From the NCBI GenBank assembly GCA_020721965.1, contig DYLS01000013.1, positions 1 through 56,121 on the forward strand: a stretch of 56,121 nucleotides of DNA. The letters are read 5' to 3'. The stretch's first letter is position 1, and each line of letters starts with the position of its first letter. The stretch comes from Blastopirellula marina. Its GTDB lineage: Bacteria > Planctomycetota > Planctomycetia > Pirellulales > Thermoguttaceae. The position numbers were made by a program, and so were the translations under genes. Positions 25,267 through 34,390 of the stretch are shown piece by piece. The notes under the pieces were generated by a model, which was not told the DNA's origin, did not search any database, and saw nothing but the letters and a program-made list of their open reading frames with translations.

Positions 25267-27288
25267 GTGACGCTCGTCTGGCCTCTTGCGCATGAGTGGG
25301 AGACGCGGAAGCTGCTGGTGGGCAGGCTCGCGATCGGTTTGAGGGAGAATGCTTTGGCTGGCACCAGGGACTGCATTTGCGGATCGGATGATACCCTTGC
25401 CCGGCGATTATTCCGGCGCAGATTGACGTGGTCGGCTGCCTCGATCTGGACCTGCCTGGTAGCCGCCATCATGCTGGGGATCGCGGCGGCCGACCCGGAG
25501 ATGAACGCGCCGGCCGTGATTTCCAGTCTGGGGCTGATCTGGATAGGCGTGTTCGCCTCGATCCTGTTGATCGGCCAACGCATGGCCGACGTGCCGGATC
25601 CCAACGCCGTTTCGCCGAGCGACCTGCTCGACCTCCGGTCGGGAGAGCAGACCGTGCTCTTCGCCGATGCGGCGATGGCGATGATCGACCAAAAATGCCG
25701 ATTGCGGGTCGTCAATGATCGGTTATGCGAGATTCTAGGGCGATCGCCGAGTGAACTCCTGGGCAAGCAAGCGTGGGATTTCGTTTCGCCCGAAGACCAT
25801 GAGCGATTTGGCGAGCAAGTGCGGTGTCGTCGTCAGGGAGTTTCGGGGATGTACGAATTTCGCTGCCTCCGACCCGACGGCGAGGTTCGCTGGCTCTTGG
25901 CCGCGGTGCACCCTGTTTATGATCGCTTTGGCAAATATGCGGGTGGCTTGGGATTGTTGAGCGACATCACGGAGAAGAAGCGAGCCGAGGCGGCGGTGCA
26001 CGCACAGGTCGCGGAATTGGATGAAATGAATCGAAAATTGAAGGCGGCCCGCGCCGAGGCCGAAGCCGCCCTTGTCGTTCGCGATCAATTCTTGGCCAAT
26101 GTGACGCATGAGTTGCGCACGCCCTTGACGGCCATCTTGGGTTATGCCGAAACGCTGCTTGTGGAGGGGGATATCTCGCAGGCCCCGCCGGTGCGGCTGG
26201 GTGCCATTCAAACCATCATCCGCAACGGCCAGTATCTGTTGCGGATTGTGAATGATCTTTTGGACATCGCACGGATGGAGGCCGGTCACCTGTCGTTGGA
26301 GCAACAGGCATTCTCACCGGCCCAACTGGCGGCGGACGTCCTCTCGCTGTTGCGCGTCAAGGCCGACGCCAAAGGGCTGCCGCTGTTGCTGGAGCTGCGG
26401 CCGCCGTTGCCACGATTGGTGCGTTCGGATCCGTTTCGCGTTCGGCAAATCTTGATCAACTTGCTGGGAAATGCCGTCAAATTCACAGAAACTGGATCGG
26501 TGCGGCTGATCGTCAAAGCCATCCAGGACGAAAACGCCGATTGCAGCCTTCACTTTGACGTGATCGATACCGGGGTTGGCATCCCCGCGAGTCAGGTGGA
26601 TCGCGTATTCGAGCCTTTCCATCAAGTAGAGGGCGGTGCGTCGTGGCGCTATGGCGGGACGGGTTTAGGGCTGACGATCAGCCGGGCCTTGGCCCGACGC
26701 TTGGGCGGCGACATCAGCGTTGTCAGTGAGGAGGGGGTTGGCAGCAGTTTTCGCTTGGCGCTGCCCGTCGGCAAGGCCGCAGAATTGGACTGGGAATCCT
26801 CGCCGTCGGCGAACCTGGAATTGGCCGCGCCCGCGGATACAGATGCCTTTCGGGTCGGAGAGGCGCAGACGCAGATTCAGATAAAAGCCCGCGTTCTCTT
26901 GGCCGAGGACGCCCCCGACACGCGGCGGCTCCTGATCCATATTCTTCAGAAGGCGGGGGTGGAAGTCGAACCGGCGCAAGACGGGAAAGAGGCCATACAA
27001 ACCGCCCTACAAGCGATGCGCGAAGGCCGCCCCTTCGATTGCATCCTCATGGACATGCAGATGCCGGGGATGGACGGGTATCAAGCGACGCAGGTGCTTC
27101 GGGAATCGGGCTACAACAGCCCCATCATTGCCTTGACGGCCAACGCCGGCCCGGGTGACCGGACGCGATGCCTGGAAGCTGGGTGCGACGGATTTGCAGC
27201 CAAACCGCTCTCTCGCGAAAAGCTGCTTCGGTTGGTGGCGAAATACGCCGCGGAGTGCCGTCCCGTTCCCGCCGTGTCGAACTCGTGA
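25267..27288 (+). CDS. Hybrid sensor histidine kinase (PAS, HisKA, HATPase, receiver)
   Basis: 673 residues. Two membrane segments (about 54-75 and 84-103) are followed by a PAS domain with PAC (about 128-240), a coiled linker, and HisKA with phospho-acceptor H281 in NVTHELRTPL. The ATPase has N402 (LLGNAVKF), D434 in DTGVGIP and GGTGLGL. A C-terminal receiver domain has D596 (LMDMQMPGMDG), T624 and K646. All catalytic residues are present, so it should sense a signal at or near the membrane and relay phosphate internally. The start is uncertain: GTG at 25267 has no clear ribosome site, while TTG at 25354 has GAGGGAG upstream. No partner regulator is adjacent. Confidence 0.93.
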   Translation: MTLVWPLAHEWETRKLLVGRLAIGLRENALAGTRDCICGSDDTLARRLFRRRLTWSAASIWTCLVAAIMLGIAAADPEMNAPAVISSLGLIWIGVFASILLIGQRMADVPDPNAVSPSDLLDLRSGEQTVLFADAAMAMIDQKCRLRVVNDRLCEILGRSPSELLGKQAWDFVSPEDHERFGEQVRCRRQGVSGMYEFRCLRPDGEVRWLLAAVHPVYDRFGKYAGGLGLLSDITEKKRAEAAVHAQVAELDEMNRKLKAARAEAEAALVVRDQFLANVTHELRTPLTAILGYAETLLVEGDISQAPPVRLGAIQTIIRNGQYLLRIVNDLLDIARMEAGHLSLEQQAFSPAQLAADVLSLLRVKADAKGLPLLLELRPPLPRLVRSDPFRVRQILINLLGNAVKFTETGSVRLIVKAIQDENADCSLHFDVIDTGVGIPASQVDRVFEPFHQVEGGASWRYGGTGLGLTISRALARRLGGDISVVSEEGVGSSFRLALPVGKAAELDWESSPSANLELAAPADTDAFRVGEAQTQIQIKARVLLAEDAPDTRRLLIHILQKAGVEVEPAQDGKEAIQTALQAMREGRPFDCILMDMQMPGMDGYQATQVLRESGYNSPIIALTANAGPGDRTRCLEAGCDGFAAKPLSREKLLRLVAKYAAECRPVPAVSNS

Positions 27289-27366
27289 CGGCATCGCCCG
27301 ACGCGACATCTTCGCAATCGCCTTCGCAATCGCGACGGACTTGCCCGGTACTTCAGGGCGAGATCG

Positions 27367-27463
27367 TTTGCCCGGCCCAACATCTTGTGCTGATGAGACG
27401 TAACGCCTCACGTTCGATACTGCCCACACCCTGCAATCTGGCGGACGTTGCGCTCTAGTATTA
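27367..27463 (+). repeat. Dispersed repeat family A, copy 5
   Basis: Contains CCCAACATCTTGTGCTGATG, TAACGCCTCACG and GCGGACGTTGCGCTCTAG, colinear with the family A consensus but more diverged. It lies 80 bases after the kinase stop codon. Confidence 0.7.
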
Positions 27464-27517
27464 GCCTGCTTCCTGCATGCCTGAGCGGCACCGCGCGGCT
27501 CCCGCGGCCCCGTGACT

Positions 27518-27628
27518 AGTCCTACAGCGCAAAGTCCGCGTGCCTGCATGACGCGCCCACCATACGTTGCAATGCGTTGTTTCCCAGCACCACAAGATGT
27601 TGAGAACAACCCAGCGCTGTAGCACTAG
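27518..27628 (-). repeat. Dispersed repeat family A, copy 6 (inverted)
   Basis: Full-length inverted copy starting AGTCCTACAGCGCAAAGTCC and ending CAGCGCTGTAGCACTAG, with terminal CTACAGCG/CGCTGTAG inverted ends. It is the near-identical partner of copy 4 upstream of the kinase gene. Confidence 0.8.
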
Positions 27629-27715
27629 CTGCCCGCTTTTGCTTGAAATCCCCTCCCGTCCCCTCTAACATCAATCTGGCGGGGGAAGATTTTCCAGCTC
27701 TTGGAAGGCGGATTC

Positions 27716-28981
27716 GTGATCACCGTTTGGGAAAAACGCATGGCGATTATTCCGCGGCGGGCAGGCCTACCGTTGGCGATAGCGTGGTGCACGCTGGCAA
27801 TATCTGTCGGGCTGCTCTTTGGCGGGGCAAGCCCGAAAGGTTATGCGGGCGAAAAGGACGGCGTGTTCGGGCTGGCTCGGGCCTTCGACAAAGGCGAATT
27901 GCGGTATGTTGAGGGCGTGCCGCTGATGATTCTGAGGGGGTCACCTGAGGATCGAGGGCGGCAAGAGGCCGTCTTCTCGCTGAATGATGCTAAGACCATG
28001 CTCGACGCCCCGCGCAAGCTTTTGGAATTGATGGGGTATCCCGGCGGTTGGAACGGCTTTTTGGAAAAGAGTCGGCCGTACTTGGAGAGGATGCCGCGAG
28101 ATCATCGCCGCGAGATCGACGGCATGGTGGCCGCGGCGGACGGACGTGCCACCTTCGAGGACATCGCCGTCGCGAACGTGATTCCCGATTTGTATCGCTC
28201 CTTCGCTTGTTCTTCTCTCGTTGTCTTGCCGGAGAAGAGTGACGACGGCAAGATGCGTTTTGGTCGCAACCTGGATTTCTTTTCGGTAGGTGTGCTGGAC
28301 CGGCTGAGTATAGTCAAGGTCTATGTGCCCGACGACGGCCGGTTGCGATTCGCCTCGATCGGCTTTCCGGGCCTGGTGGGGTGCCTGAGTGGGATGAATG
28401 AGGCGGGCTTGGCGTTGGCGGTGCACGAGGTGCATTTGGCATCGGATGGATCGCCGTTCGTGGCACGCGAAGCCATGCCGTACACCATGATGCTGCGGGA
28501 GGTCCTGGAGAACTGTCGCAGCGTGGATGAGGCGGTGGAATGGATGCGGGCGGCCCAACGAAGTACCCGGCTGAATATCGTCTTGGCCGATGCGCAAAAG
28601 GCAGTGGTCGTGGAGTTTACGCCGACCCATCTGGCCGTGCGCGGCCCGGAGGACGGTATCTTGGCCTGCACCAATCATTTCCGCACGCCGGAGCTGCGCA
28701 GCATCATGTGGTGTTCCCGCTACCCGCGGCTACGCAAGGCCGCCGATGCGGTGCCGGTTTCTCGGGATAAGGTGATGGACAAGCTGAACGAAGTCAATAT
28801 GCGGTTCTTGACGGTGCAATCGATGATCTTCGAGCCTCAGGATTTGCAACTCTATTTGGCGATGGGAAGCCCGCCCGTCACACGCGGGCCGTACAGGCCA
28901 GTGGATCTGTCGGGCTGGCTGGCAAGCTCCGAAGATGAGGGGCGAGCGACCATACCGGCCCGCGCCGCCGCAGCTCGCTGA
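27716..28981 (+). CDS. C45-type autoproteolytic acyltransferase/hydrolase (Ntn-hydrolase)
   Basis: 421 residues from GTG at 27716 with GGAAGG upstream; TTG at 27701 and ATG at 27740 are alternatives. A hydrophobic N-terminus (about 17-37) indicates export. The family (acyl-CoA:6-aminopenicillanate acyltransferase and carcinine-hydrolase type) cleaves itself before a Cys that then acts as nucleophile and breaks or exchanges amide bonds. The candidate here is C165 in SFACSSLVV, followed by the family's GRNLDF and the GLVGCLSGMNEAGLALAVHE block, with NIVLADAQKAVVVEF later. The substrate is unknown. The 99-base gap to the following TPR gene suggests one transcript. Confidence 0.85.
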   Translation: MITVWEKRMAIIPRRAGLPLAIAWCTLAISVGLLFGGASPKGYAGEKDGVFGLARAFDKGELRYVEGVPLMILRGSPEDRGRQEAVFSLNDAKTMLDAPRKLLELMGYPGGWNGFLEKSRPYLERMPRDHRREIDGMVAAADGRATFEDIAVANVIPDLYRSFACSSLVVLPEKSDDGKMRFGRNLDFFSVGVLDRLSIVKVYVPDDGRLRFASIGFPGLVGCLSGMNEAGLALAVHEVHLASDGSPFVAREAMPYTMMLREVLENCRSVDEAVEWMRAAQRSTRLNIVLADAQKAVVVEFTPTHLAVRGPEDGILACTNHFRTPELRSIMWCSRYPRLRKAADAVPVSRDKVMDKLNEVNMRFLTVQSMIFEPQDLQLYLAMGSPPVTRGPYRPVDLSGWLASSEDEGRATIPARAAAAR

Positions 28982-29080
28982 GCGGCATCGCTGGAGCGGC
29001 GGTTTTTGCGGGGTGTGGGTGGTTGGGCCAGGAAGGCAGGTCGCAAGGGCGGGAAAATCCACTTCTGGGGGAGATCGCCC

Positions 29081-29986
29081 ATGGATTGGTCCGATGCCGA
29101 AAACTGCATCTCGCAGGGCATCGCGGCGCTGGAGGAAAACAGGCCGATTCAGGCCCTGAGTTTGGCCGAGCAGGTCTTGACGGGTTATCCGGACCTGTTG
29201 ATAGGTAGATTGCTACGGGCGGACGCCTTGCTGAGATTGGATCGCGGCAAGGAGGCCCTCGAAGAGGCCGAGTTCGCCGCCAAATTGGCGACGGACGACC
29301 TGCACACGCAAATACTGCTGGCCCGGTCCGCCGAAGCGGCAGGGAGATTGGGTCGGGCACAGCAAGCCTGGGAGACTGCCATTCGCCTCAGCCACGAAAA
29401 GCCGGAGATTCTCCGCGAATATGCCCGATTCATGACCCTCCATCGCGGCCCCAAACTGGCCTTGGAGGCTGCTCGCCATGCCGTCACGCTCCTCCCGCAG
29501 GATGCCACGGCGTGGACCATCCTGGGCCAGGCACAACTACGCGTGAAGCAATGGGCGGAGGCGGAACGCTCCCTCCAGCAGGCCTTGAGGATCGATCCCA
29601 ATCATGCCCAGGCGCAGGCGGCGATGGCGGTCTTCCTGCATCTCCGCGGACGAGAGGACTCGGCCCTGGCGTTGACTCGTCTCCTGGAAGGGCATAAAGA
29701 AGTGGAAAACGTCGTCGAGGCCATTCGCCGCGATGCCAAAAACAGGGAGCTGAACCGCATCCTCGTGGAGCGAGGGATCGACCAGGCCAGTGCGGCAAAG
29801 GGGCCGGTGATCTCCCGCGATGCCATTGTGCTCCTCATTCTGATCTTTTGCAGTTGCTTGATCGTGCCTTGGGTGCTGTTGGCCATTTGGGGGATCGAAC
29901 CAGACCAGACGTTGCTTCTGTTTTTGATTGTGATGGCGGCCATCTTTGCGCTGATCTTTTGCCGCCAGTGGTTTTTTCGGAGGTAG
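29081..29986 (+). CDS. TPR-repeat protein with two C-terminal membrane segments
   Basis: 301 residues from ATG 29081, chosen because GGGGGAG lies 8 bases upstream. About six tetratricopeptide repeats (residues 1-235) have Ala/Leu spacing typical of the fold, for example WTILGQAQLRVKQWAEAERS. Two hydrophobic helices (about 248-272 and 276-298) end the protein, with RR at the C-terminus. There is no signal peptide, so the TPR domain is probably cytoplasmic and tail-anchored. It would act as a protein-binding scaffold; its partner is unknown. Confidence 0.8.
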   Translation: MDWSDAENCISQGIAALEENRPIQALSLAEQVLTGYPDLLIGRLLRADALLRLDRGKEALEEAEFAAKLATDDLHTQILLARSAEAAGRLGRAQQAWETAIRLSHEKPEILREYARFMTLHRGPKLALEAARHAVTLLPQDATAWTILGQAQLRVKQWAEAERSLQQALRIDPNHAQAQAAMAVFLHLRGREDSALALTRLLEGHKEVENVVEAIRRDAKNRELNRILVERGIDQASAAKGPVISRDAIVLLILIFCSCLIVPWVLLAIWGIEPDQTLLLFLIVMAAIFALIFCRQWFFRR

Positions 29987-30315
29987 GCGGCCGGTTCCTC
30001 GCACGCCTGACGGCATCGCCATCTTCAATCGCAGCCCGCCCGGGACCGTCCCGGATTCCTTAAGGCTCCTCCTCGCACGCCTGCGGGGATCGCTATCTTC
30101 AAACGCGGAGATCGATCACCCTCGGTAGCGGCCGATCTGGTGGTTGAATCGGCGAGCTACCCTTGGCATGATGATGTGGGTCAGTCCGGGCGCGTTCCCG
30201 TCGAACTTGGCTCGGTCTGAACCTGCCGGGGATCAGGTCCTCCGTCGATAACCCGTAGGTTCCTAATGTTGGCCTGTTGCTGGGTGAAGGTGCAACGAGA
30301 ACGAAAGGATGGCTC
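29987..30315. other. Intergenic region with a duplicated 36-bp block
   Basis: The phrase CCTCGCACGCCTG followed by GCATCGC/GGATCGC and ATCTTCAA occurs at about 29996-30035 and again at about 30070-30105. A CCCGGGACCGTCCCGG inverted repeat lies between them. No gene was recognised. Confidence 0.5.
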
Positions 30316-31443
30316 ATGAGAAGGCTTGCTGCGGTTGTTTGGCCTGGGGCTTGGTTTGTGATGTTAGTTGTGGTAGCTGCGGTGGGCTGGGGCGTTTGGG
30401 ACGTTACCGCCTCTGGACAAAGCCCGGATGTCATCCATCAGCCCTACTTGCTGGATACGGGGCTGATCTCCCGGTCGATTTCGTTCGAGAACCCGACCGG
30501 TGCGCCGGGCATGGGGGGGCAGTCCGCCAGCGGGTTGGGCGTTGGACGCAAGGGTTTGCCTGCCCGAAATATCAAGCCCGGGGAAACGTTTCAGCTCTGC
30601 GATATCGAAGGGCCGGGGACCATCCGCCACATTTGGTTGACTACGGATCGCTCGCCCGAGAATCTCCGCAGTCTGGTCATCCGCGCGTACTGGGAGGGGC
30701 AGGATCACCCCAGCATCGAATGCCCCCTGGGCGATTTCTTCGGGTTTGCCCACGGCAAGGTCATGCCCTACTTCTCGGCGGTGCATTCCGTGGGGCCAAC
30801 AGGCGGGATGAACATTTGGCTCCCCATGCCGTTTACCAAGCGGGCACGCATCACCCTGACCAATGAAACTCAAGGCGAACGTTCTCCCCCGATTTTTTAT
30901 CAGATCGACTATACCTTGGGCGACAAGCACCCGGAGGATGTGGGCCGATTGCATGTCGTCTTTCGGCGAGAAAACCCGACCACCATGAAACAGGACTTCG
31001 AGCTTCTGCCCAAACGGACCCAAACAGGGCGCTACGTGGGGGCCGTCATCGGGATCCGCAATCTGCATCCCGGCCGATGGTGGGGCGAAGGCGAGATCAA
31101 AGTCTATATGGATGGCGATACGGAGTTCCCGACGATCTGCGGTACGGGCAGCGAGGACTACGTCGGTTTGGCATGGGGGATACAACAGGTGCCGTTTTCC
31201 TATCAGGGCTGCTCGCTCGATCAGAAGGATTTTGTCTCCATGTACCGCTGGCATCTCCCGGACCCCATCGCCTGGCAGGAAGAGTGCCGGATTACGATCC
31301 AGCAAATCGCGTGGGATAATGGCTTACAAGAGACGCAGGACGATTGGTGCTGCGCAACGTTTTGGTACGAGGCGTCGCCCAGCGAGCCGCTTCCGCCTTT
31401 CCCCAGTTTGGAGGAGCGGATCCGTGACATTTGGGCGGATTGA
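30316..31443 (+). CDS. GH172 (DUF2961) exported glycoside hydrolase-like protein
   Basis: 375 residues from ATG 30316 with AAAGGA six bases upstream. A signal peptide or anchor covers residues 1-33. The DUF2961/GH172 family includes difructose-anhydride synthase and arabinofuranosidases that work as trimers built from tandem beta-jelly-rolls. Family landmarks include GPGTIRHIWLT, GDFFGFAHGK, FYQIDYTLGD and the catalytic-site signature GTGSEDYVG. A single domain unit of usual length is present. With the sulfatase, GH127 and lactonase-like genes it fits degradation of plant or algal polysaccharide. The exact sugar is not predictable. Confidence 0.9.
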   Translation: MRRLAAVVWPGAWFVMLVVVAAVGWGVWDVTASGQSPDVIHQPYLLDTGLISRSISFENPTGAPGMGGQSASGLGVGRKGLPARNIKPGETFQLCDIEGPGTIRHIWLTTDRSPENLRSLVIRAYWEGQDHPSIECPLGDFFGFAHGKVMPYFSAVHSVGPTGGMNIWLPMPFTKRARITLTNETQGERSPPIFYQIDYTLGDKHPEDVGRLHVVFRRENPTTMKQDFELLPKRTQTGRYVGAVIGIRNLHPGRWWGEGEIKVYMDGDTEFPTICGTGSEDYVGLAWGIQQVPFSYQGCSLDQKDFVSMYRWHLPDPIAWQEECRITIQQIAWDNGLQETQDDWCCATFWYEASPSEPLPPFPSLEERIRDIWAD

Positions 31444-31525
31444 GGTCTTTTGTGGGCTGAGCTTGGGTAGCACGATCGGCACCGCGAGGGCCTTCGCGTT
31501 GGGGCCTTCGAGTTTTGAATTGGCG

Positions 31526-31562
31526 GGCACGTGGGGAATCGGGGACCCCACGTGCCTTTTTT
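31526..31562 (+). terminator. Rho-independent terminator after the GH172 gene
   Basis: A perfect 11-bp stem (GGCACGTGGGG with CCCCACGTGCC, nine-base loop) is followed directly by six T. It lies about 80 bases after the GH172 stop codon. Confidence 0.92.
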
Positions 31563-31709
31563 GCATGGACCGCTGCGGTGGAGGTTTTCCGTGCGTCGGT
31601 GGCAAGATCGGCGCTGCCCGAGCGAATATAGGAACAAGCGAGCCTGAAGTCCGGGTTCGCGATCCGCACTCGGCCTGCGGCACGTTGACATCGGCCGGGG
31701 AGGACGATC

Positions 31710-32462
31710 ATGACGCTTATCTTCGCGATTAGCGCCGCAATCGGCGGCACCGTGCTTATTTGCCAGCTGATTCTCACGCTCATCGGACTGGGAGGCGACT
31801 TCGATGGCGCCGACGGTGCCGATATGGGAGGAGATGCCGGCGGGGATATTCATGCCGATTTTTCCGTGGATGATGGCGGCGTAGACCTACATGCTGGCTC
31901 GCCGGGGGATGTGGATGCTGATGTCGCGGACGCTGCGTCCTCCGCCGACCTCTCGGAGATGGCACACTCCGGCCACGGTGCGGGACTGGCGGATCACGGT
32001 GGCGGCGGACATTCCTCCACTACCGGCGTGTTCAAGGTCGTCTCGTTTCGGACCCTGGTCGCGGCTTTGACGTTCTTCGGATTGTCCGGCCTGGCGGCAC
32101 AGGCGGCCGAATATCACCCGGTGCATGCCATCCTCATCGCCGCCGCTTGCGGATTGGGCGCGATGTATGGTGTGTATTGGCTGATGAGGGCGATTTCTTC
32201 TCTCCGGAGCGAGGGGACGGTGCATATCGGACAGACCGTCGGACGGCAAGCTATGGTTTACTTGAAGATTCCGGCCCGGCAGTCCGGTTGCGGAAAGATT
32301 CACGTCAATGTCCAGAATCGGACTATGGAGTATTTGGCGATGACGGCGGAAGAGGCCTTGGCGAGCGGCACCATCGTGGTGATTCTGAAGGTTCTTGGCC
32401 CCGAGACCGTCCTTGTGGCACCGCTGGCGGCCCAGGTTCAGGAGGCAAGCCATGTTGCGTGA
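31710..32462 (+). CDS. NfeD-like membrane protein, flotillin partner
   Basis: 250 residues. One membrane segment at the start (1-28) is followed by an unusual Asp/Gly/His-rich stretch (about 28-105, with many DGAD and DVDAD-like groups). Two more membrane helices follow (about 113-132 and 138-160), then a C-terminal OB-fold (about 175-245) with TVGRQAMVYLKIP. NfeD-type proteins are encoded next to flotillin/SPFH proteins and help organise membrane microdomains. GGAGG precedes the ATG. The gene overlaps the flotillin gene by 11 bases, so translation is probably coupled. Confidence 0.85.
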   Translation: MTLIFAISAAIGGTVLICQLILTLIGLGGDFDGADGADMGGDAGGDIHADFSVDDGGVDLHAGSPGDVDADVADAASSADLSEMAHSGHGAGLADHGGGGHSSTTGVFKVVSFRTLVAALTFFGLSGLAAQAAEYHPVHAILIAAACGLGAMYGVYWLMRAISSLRSEGTVHIGQTVGRQAMVYLKIPARQSGCGKIHVNVQNRTMEYLAMTAEEALASGTIVVILKVLGPETVLVAPLAAQVQEASHVA

Positions 32463-34068
32463 TCCCGTGTTTGCTCAGGCGGAGACGCTCCTCGGCAGTT
32501 CCACATTTTGGATCTTGCTGATGGTGGTGTTCGTCGTGATCTTCCTTTTCCTGGGCATGGTGGCCTTGTTGAAGCAATTCAAGCGGTGCCCAAGCAATCG
32601 CGTCCTGGTGATCTACGGAAAATCGGGCCGGGGCCAGGCCGCGACCTGCGTGCACGGCGGCGCGCGATTCGTCATCCCGCTCCTCCAAGATTATGCCTGG
32701 TTGAGCCTTGAGCCGATGCAGATCGAAATCCCCCTTCGCGGGGCACTTTCGATGGAGAATATCCGCGTCAACGTGCCCAGCGTGTTCACTGTGGCGATTG
32801 GAACGACGCCGGAGTTGATGCAGAACGCCGCCATTCGTCTTTTGGGGCTGAGCAGTCAGGAGATCAAGAAGCAGGCGGAGGATATCATCTTCGGCCAATT
32901 GCGCCAGGTCATCGCCTCGATGAACATCGAGGAGATCAACCGAGACCGCGAAGCCTTCTTGACGAATATCCAGAACTCGCTGGAACCCGAGCTGAAGAAG
33001 ATCGGCCTGGTGCTGATCAACGTCAACATCACGGATATCACCGACGAGTCGGGCTACATCGAGGCGATTGGACAGAAGGCGGCCTCGCAGGCGATTCAAA
33101 AGGCCCGCGGTGACGTCGCCGAAAACGAGAAGATGGGCGAGATTCGCGTCGCGGAAGCGGATCGCGAGAAGACCATCAGCGTGGCCGAGGCGATGAAATT
33201 CCGAGAGATCGGAACGCGCCAGGCGGAACGCGATCGTGCCGTCCGCGTGGCTGAGTTGGAAAAAGAGCAACGGGTAGGGGAGCAGACCGCGGCCTTCGAG
33301 AAGGACTCGCTGGTCAAGGAGGCGGAGCAGCAAATGCGCGTCCGCCTGGCGGATGCCGAGGCCAAGGCCATCGAAGGCGAGAACCTGGCCAAGGCCACCA
33401 TCGCGGCGTCGCAAGCGAGCCTCGAGGTGAAACAGGCCGAGGCCTATCAGCTTGGCGAAACCCGCAAACGGGAGGCGGAGGCGGCGGTGTTGGAGGCGCA
33501 GCATCGGGCATTGGCACGTGCCGCGTTGGCGGAGGCCGAGCGCGTCGAGGCCAAGCGGCGTGCGGACGTGGAGGCCCCCGCCAAAGCCGAGAAGGCACGC
33601 ATCATCGTGGAAGCCGAGGCGGAGGCCGAAAAACGCCGCATCGAGGCGGAAGGCGAAGCCAAGGCCGTCTTCTCCCGCTTGGAGGCCGAGGCCCGCGGTC
33701 AGTACGAAATCCTGGCCAAGAAGGCCGAGGGTTTGCGGCAAATCATCGAGGCCTGCGGCGGCGCCGACAAGGCCTTCCAAATGCTGCTGTTGGAACACTT
33801 CGACGACTTGGTCAGTGCCTCGGCTCAAGCCATCTCGAACATCAAGTTCGATAAGATTGTGGTCTGGGACGGTGCTCAGGGGGGAGATGGGACCTCGGCC
33901 ACGACGCGCTGGGTTCACGATTTGGCTCGTGTCTTGCCGCCCATGATGCAGGTCATGAAGGACGTGGCTGGCGTGGAAATACCGGATACCCTGGCGGCTG
34001 TGGGCGAGGCCGCGGCCAAGACGGTCAAAACCCCCCCTGCGACCCCGTCACCCAAGGCCGCAGATTAG
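32452..34068 (+). CDS. Flotillin / SPFH-domain protein
   Basis: 538 residues from ATG 32452, supported by GGAGG at 32441 inside the end of the previous gene. One membrane segment (about 16-40), an SPFH domain (about 45-225, with the SMENIRVNVPSVFTVAIG block), then a long Glu/Ala-rich coiled coil (about 230-450) that drives oligomerisation, and a short flexible tail. Bacterial flotillins scaffold functional membrane microdomains. Length and order match the FloT/YqiK type. It forms a two-gene operon with nfeD, closed by the terminator at 34108. Confidence 0.93.
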   Translation: MLRDPVFAQAETLLGSSTFWILLMVVFVVIFLFLGMVALLKQFKRCPSNRVLVIYGKSGRGQAATCVHGGARFVIPLLQDYAWLSLEPMQIEIPLRGALSMENIRVNVPSVFTVAIGTTPELMQNAAIRLLGLSSQEIKKQAEDIIFGQLRQVIASMNIEEINRDREAFLTNIQNSLEPELKKIGLVLINVNITDITDESGYIEAIGQKAASQAIQKARGDVAENEKMGEIRVAEADREKTISVAEAMKFREIGTRQAERDRAVRVAELEKEQRVGEQTAAFEKDSLVKEAEQQMRVRLADAEAKAIEGENLAKATIAASQASLEVKQAEAYQLGETRKREAEAAVLEAQHRALARAALAEAERVEAKRRADVEAPAKAEKARIIVEAEAEAEKRRIEAEGEAKAVFSRLEAEARGQYEILAKKAEGLRQIIEACGGADKAFQMLLLEHFDDLVSASAQAISNIKFDKIVVWDGAQGGDGTSATTRWVHDLARVLPPMMQVMKDVAGVEIPDTLAAVGEAAAKTVKTPPATPSPKAAD

Positions 34069-34107
34069 GTCCTGCCCTCGTTTGGCCCACGCTCGTGCGT
34101 TGCTCCG

Positions 34108-34139
34108 CCGACCTCCGACGATTCAGGGGTCGGTTTTTT
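34108..34139 (+). terminator. Rho-independent terminator after the flotillin gene
   Basis: Stem CCGACCTC with GGGGTCGG (one G-T pair), ten-base loop, then six T. It is placed 40 bases after the flotillin stop codon. Confidence 0.88.
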
Positions 34140-34170
34140 AGCACGGCAGCGTAGCGGCGTTTTCTGGACG

Positions 34171-34366
34171 CAACATCTTGTGGTGATGGGACATTTTGTG
34201 GTGCCCCACCGCCATGGCACACCACTCTATGTTGCGACGAGAACTCGATGTCAAGCCTTCAAACTGTGCCTCAATAGGCTTGTGCAACGAGAGTAGGCCA
34301 CGGGGAGACATTTCGCCGCGCAAGATATGCTGGGCAGATCATGCAATCAAACGGACTTTGCGCCAT
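34171..34366 (+). repeat. Dispersed repeat family A, copy 7 (interrupted)
   Basis: The left part (CAACATCTTGTGGTGATGGG, 34171-34190) and right part (CGCGCAAGATATGCTGGGCA to CGGACTTTGCGCC, about 34316-34364) are normal family A sequence. They are separated by a 110-bp insertion flanked by a 7-base duplication. Confidence 0.8.
34197..34306. mobile_element. Candidate 110-bp insertion (MITE-like) inside repeat A copy 7
   Basis: GACATTT occurs at 34190-34196 and again at 34307-34313. Removing one copy plus the intervening 110 bases restores the uninterrupted family A sequence, GGGACATTTCGCCGCGCAAG. This is what a small insertion with a 7-base target duplication would leave. The insert starts TGTGGTGCCCCACC and ends CCACGGGGA; terminal inverted repeats are not clear, and it has no gene. 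Confidence 0.55.
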
Positions 34367-34390
34367 CGTATTTGCGATCTAGCATTAGGT

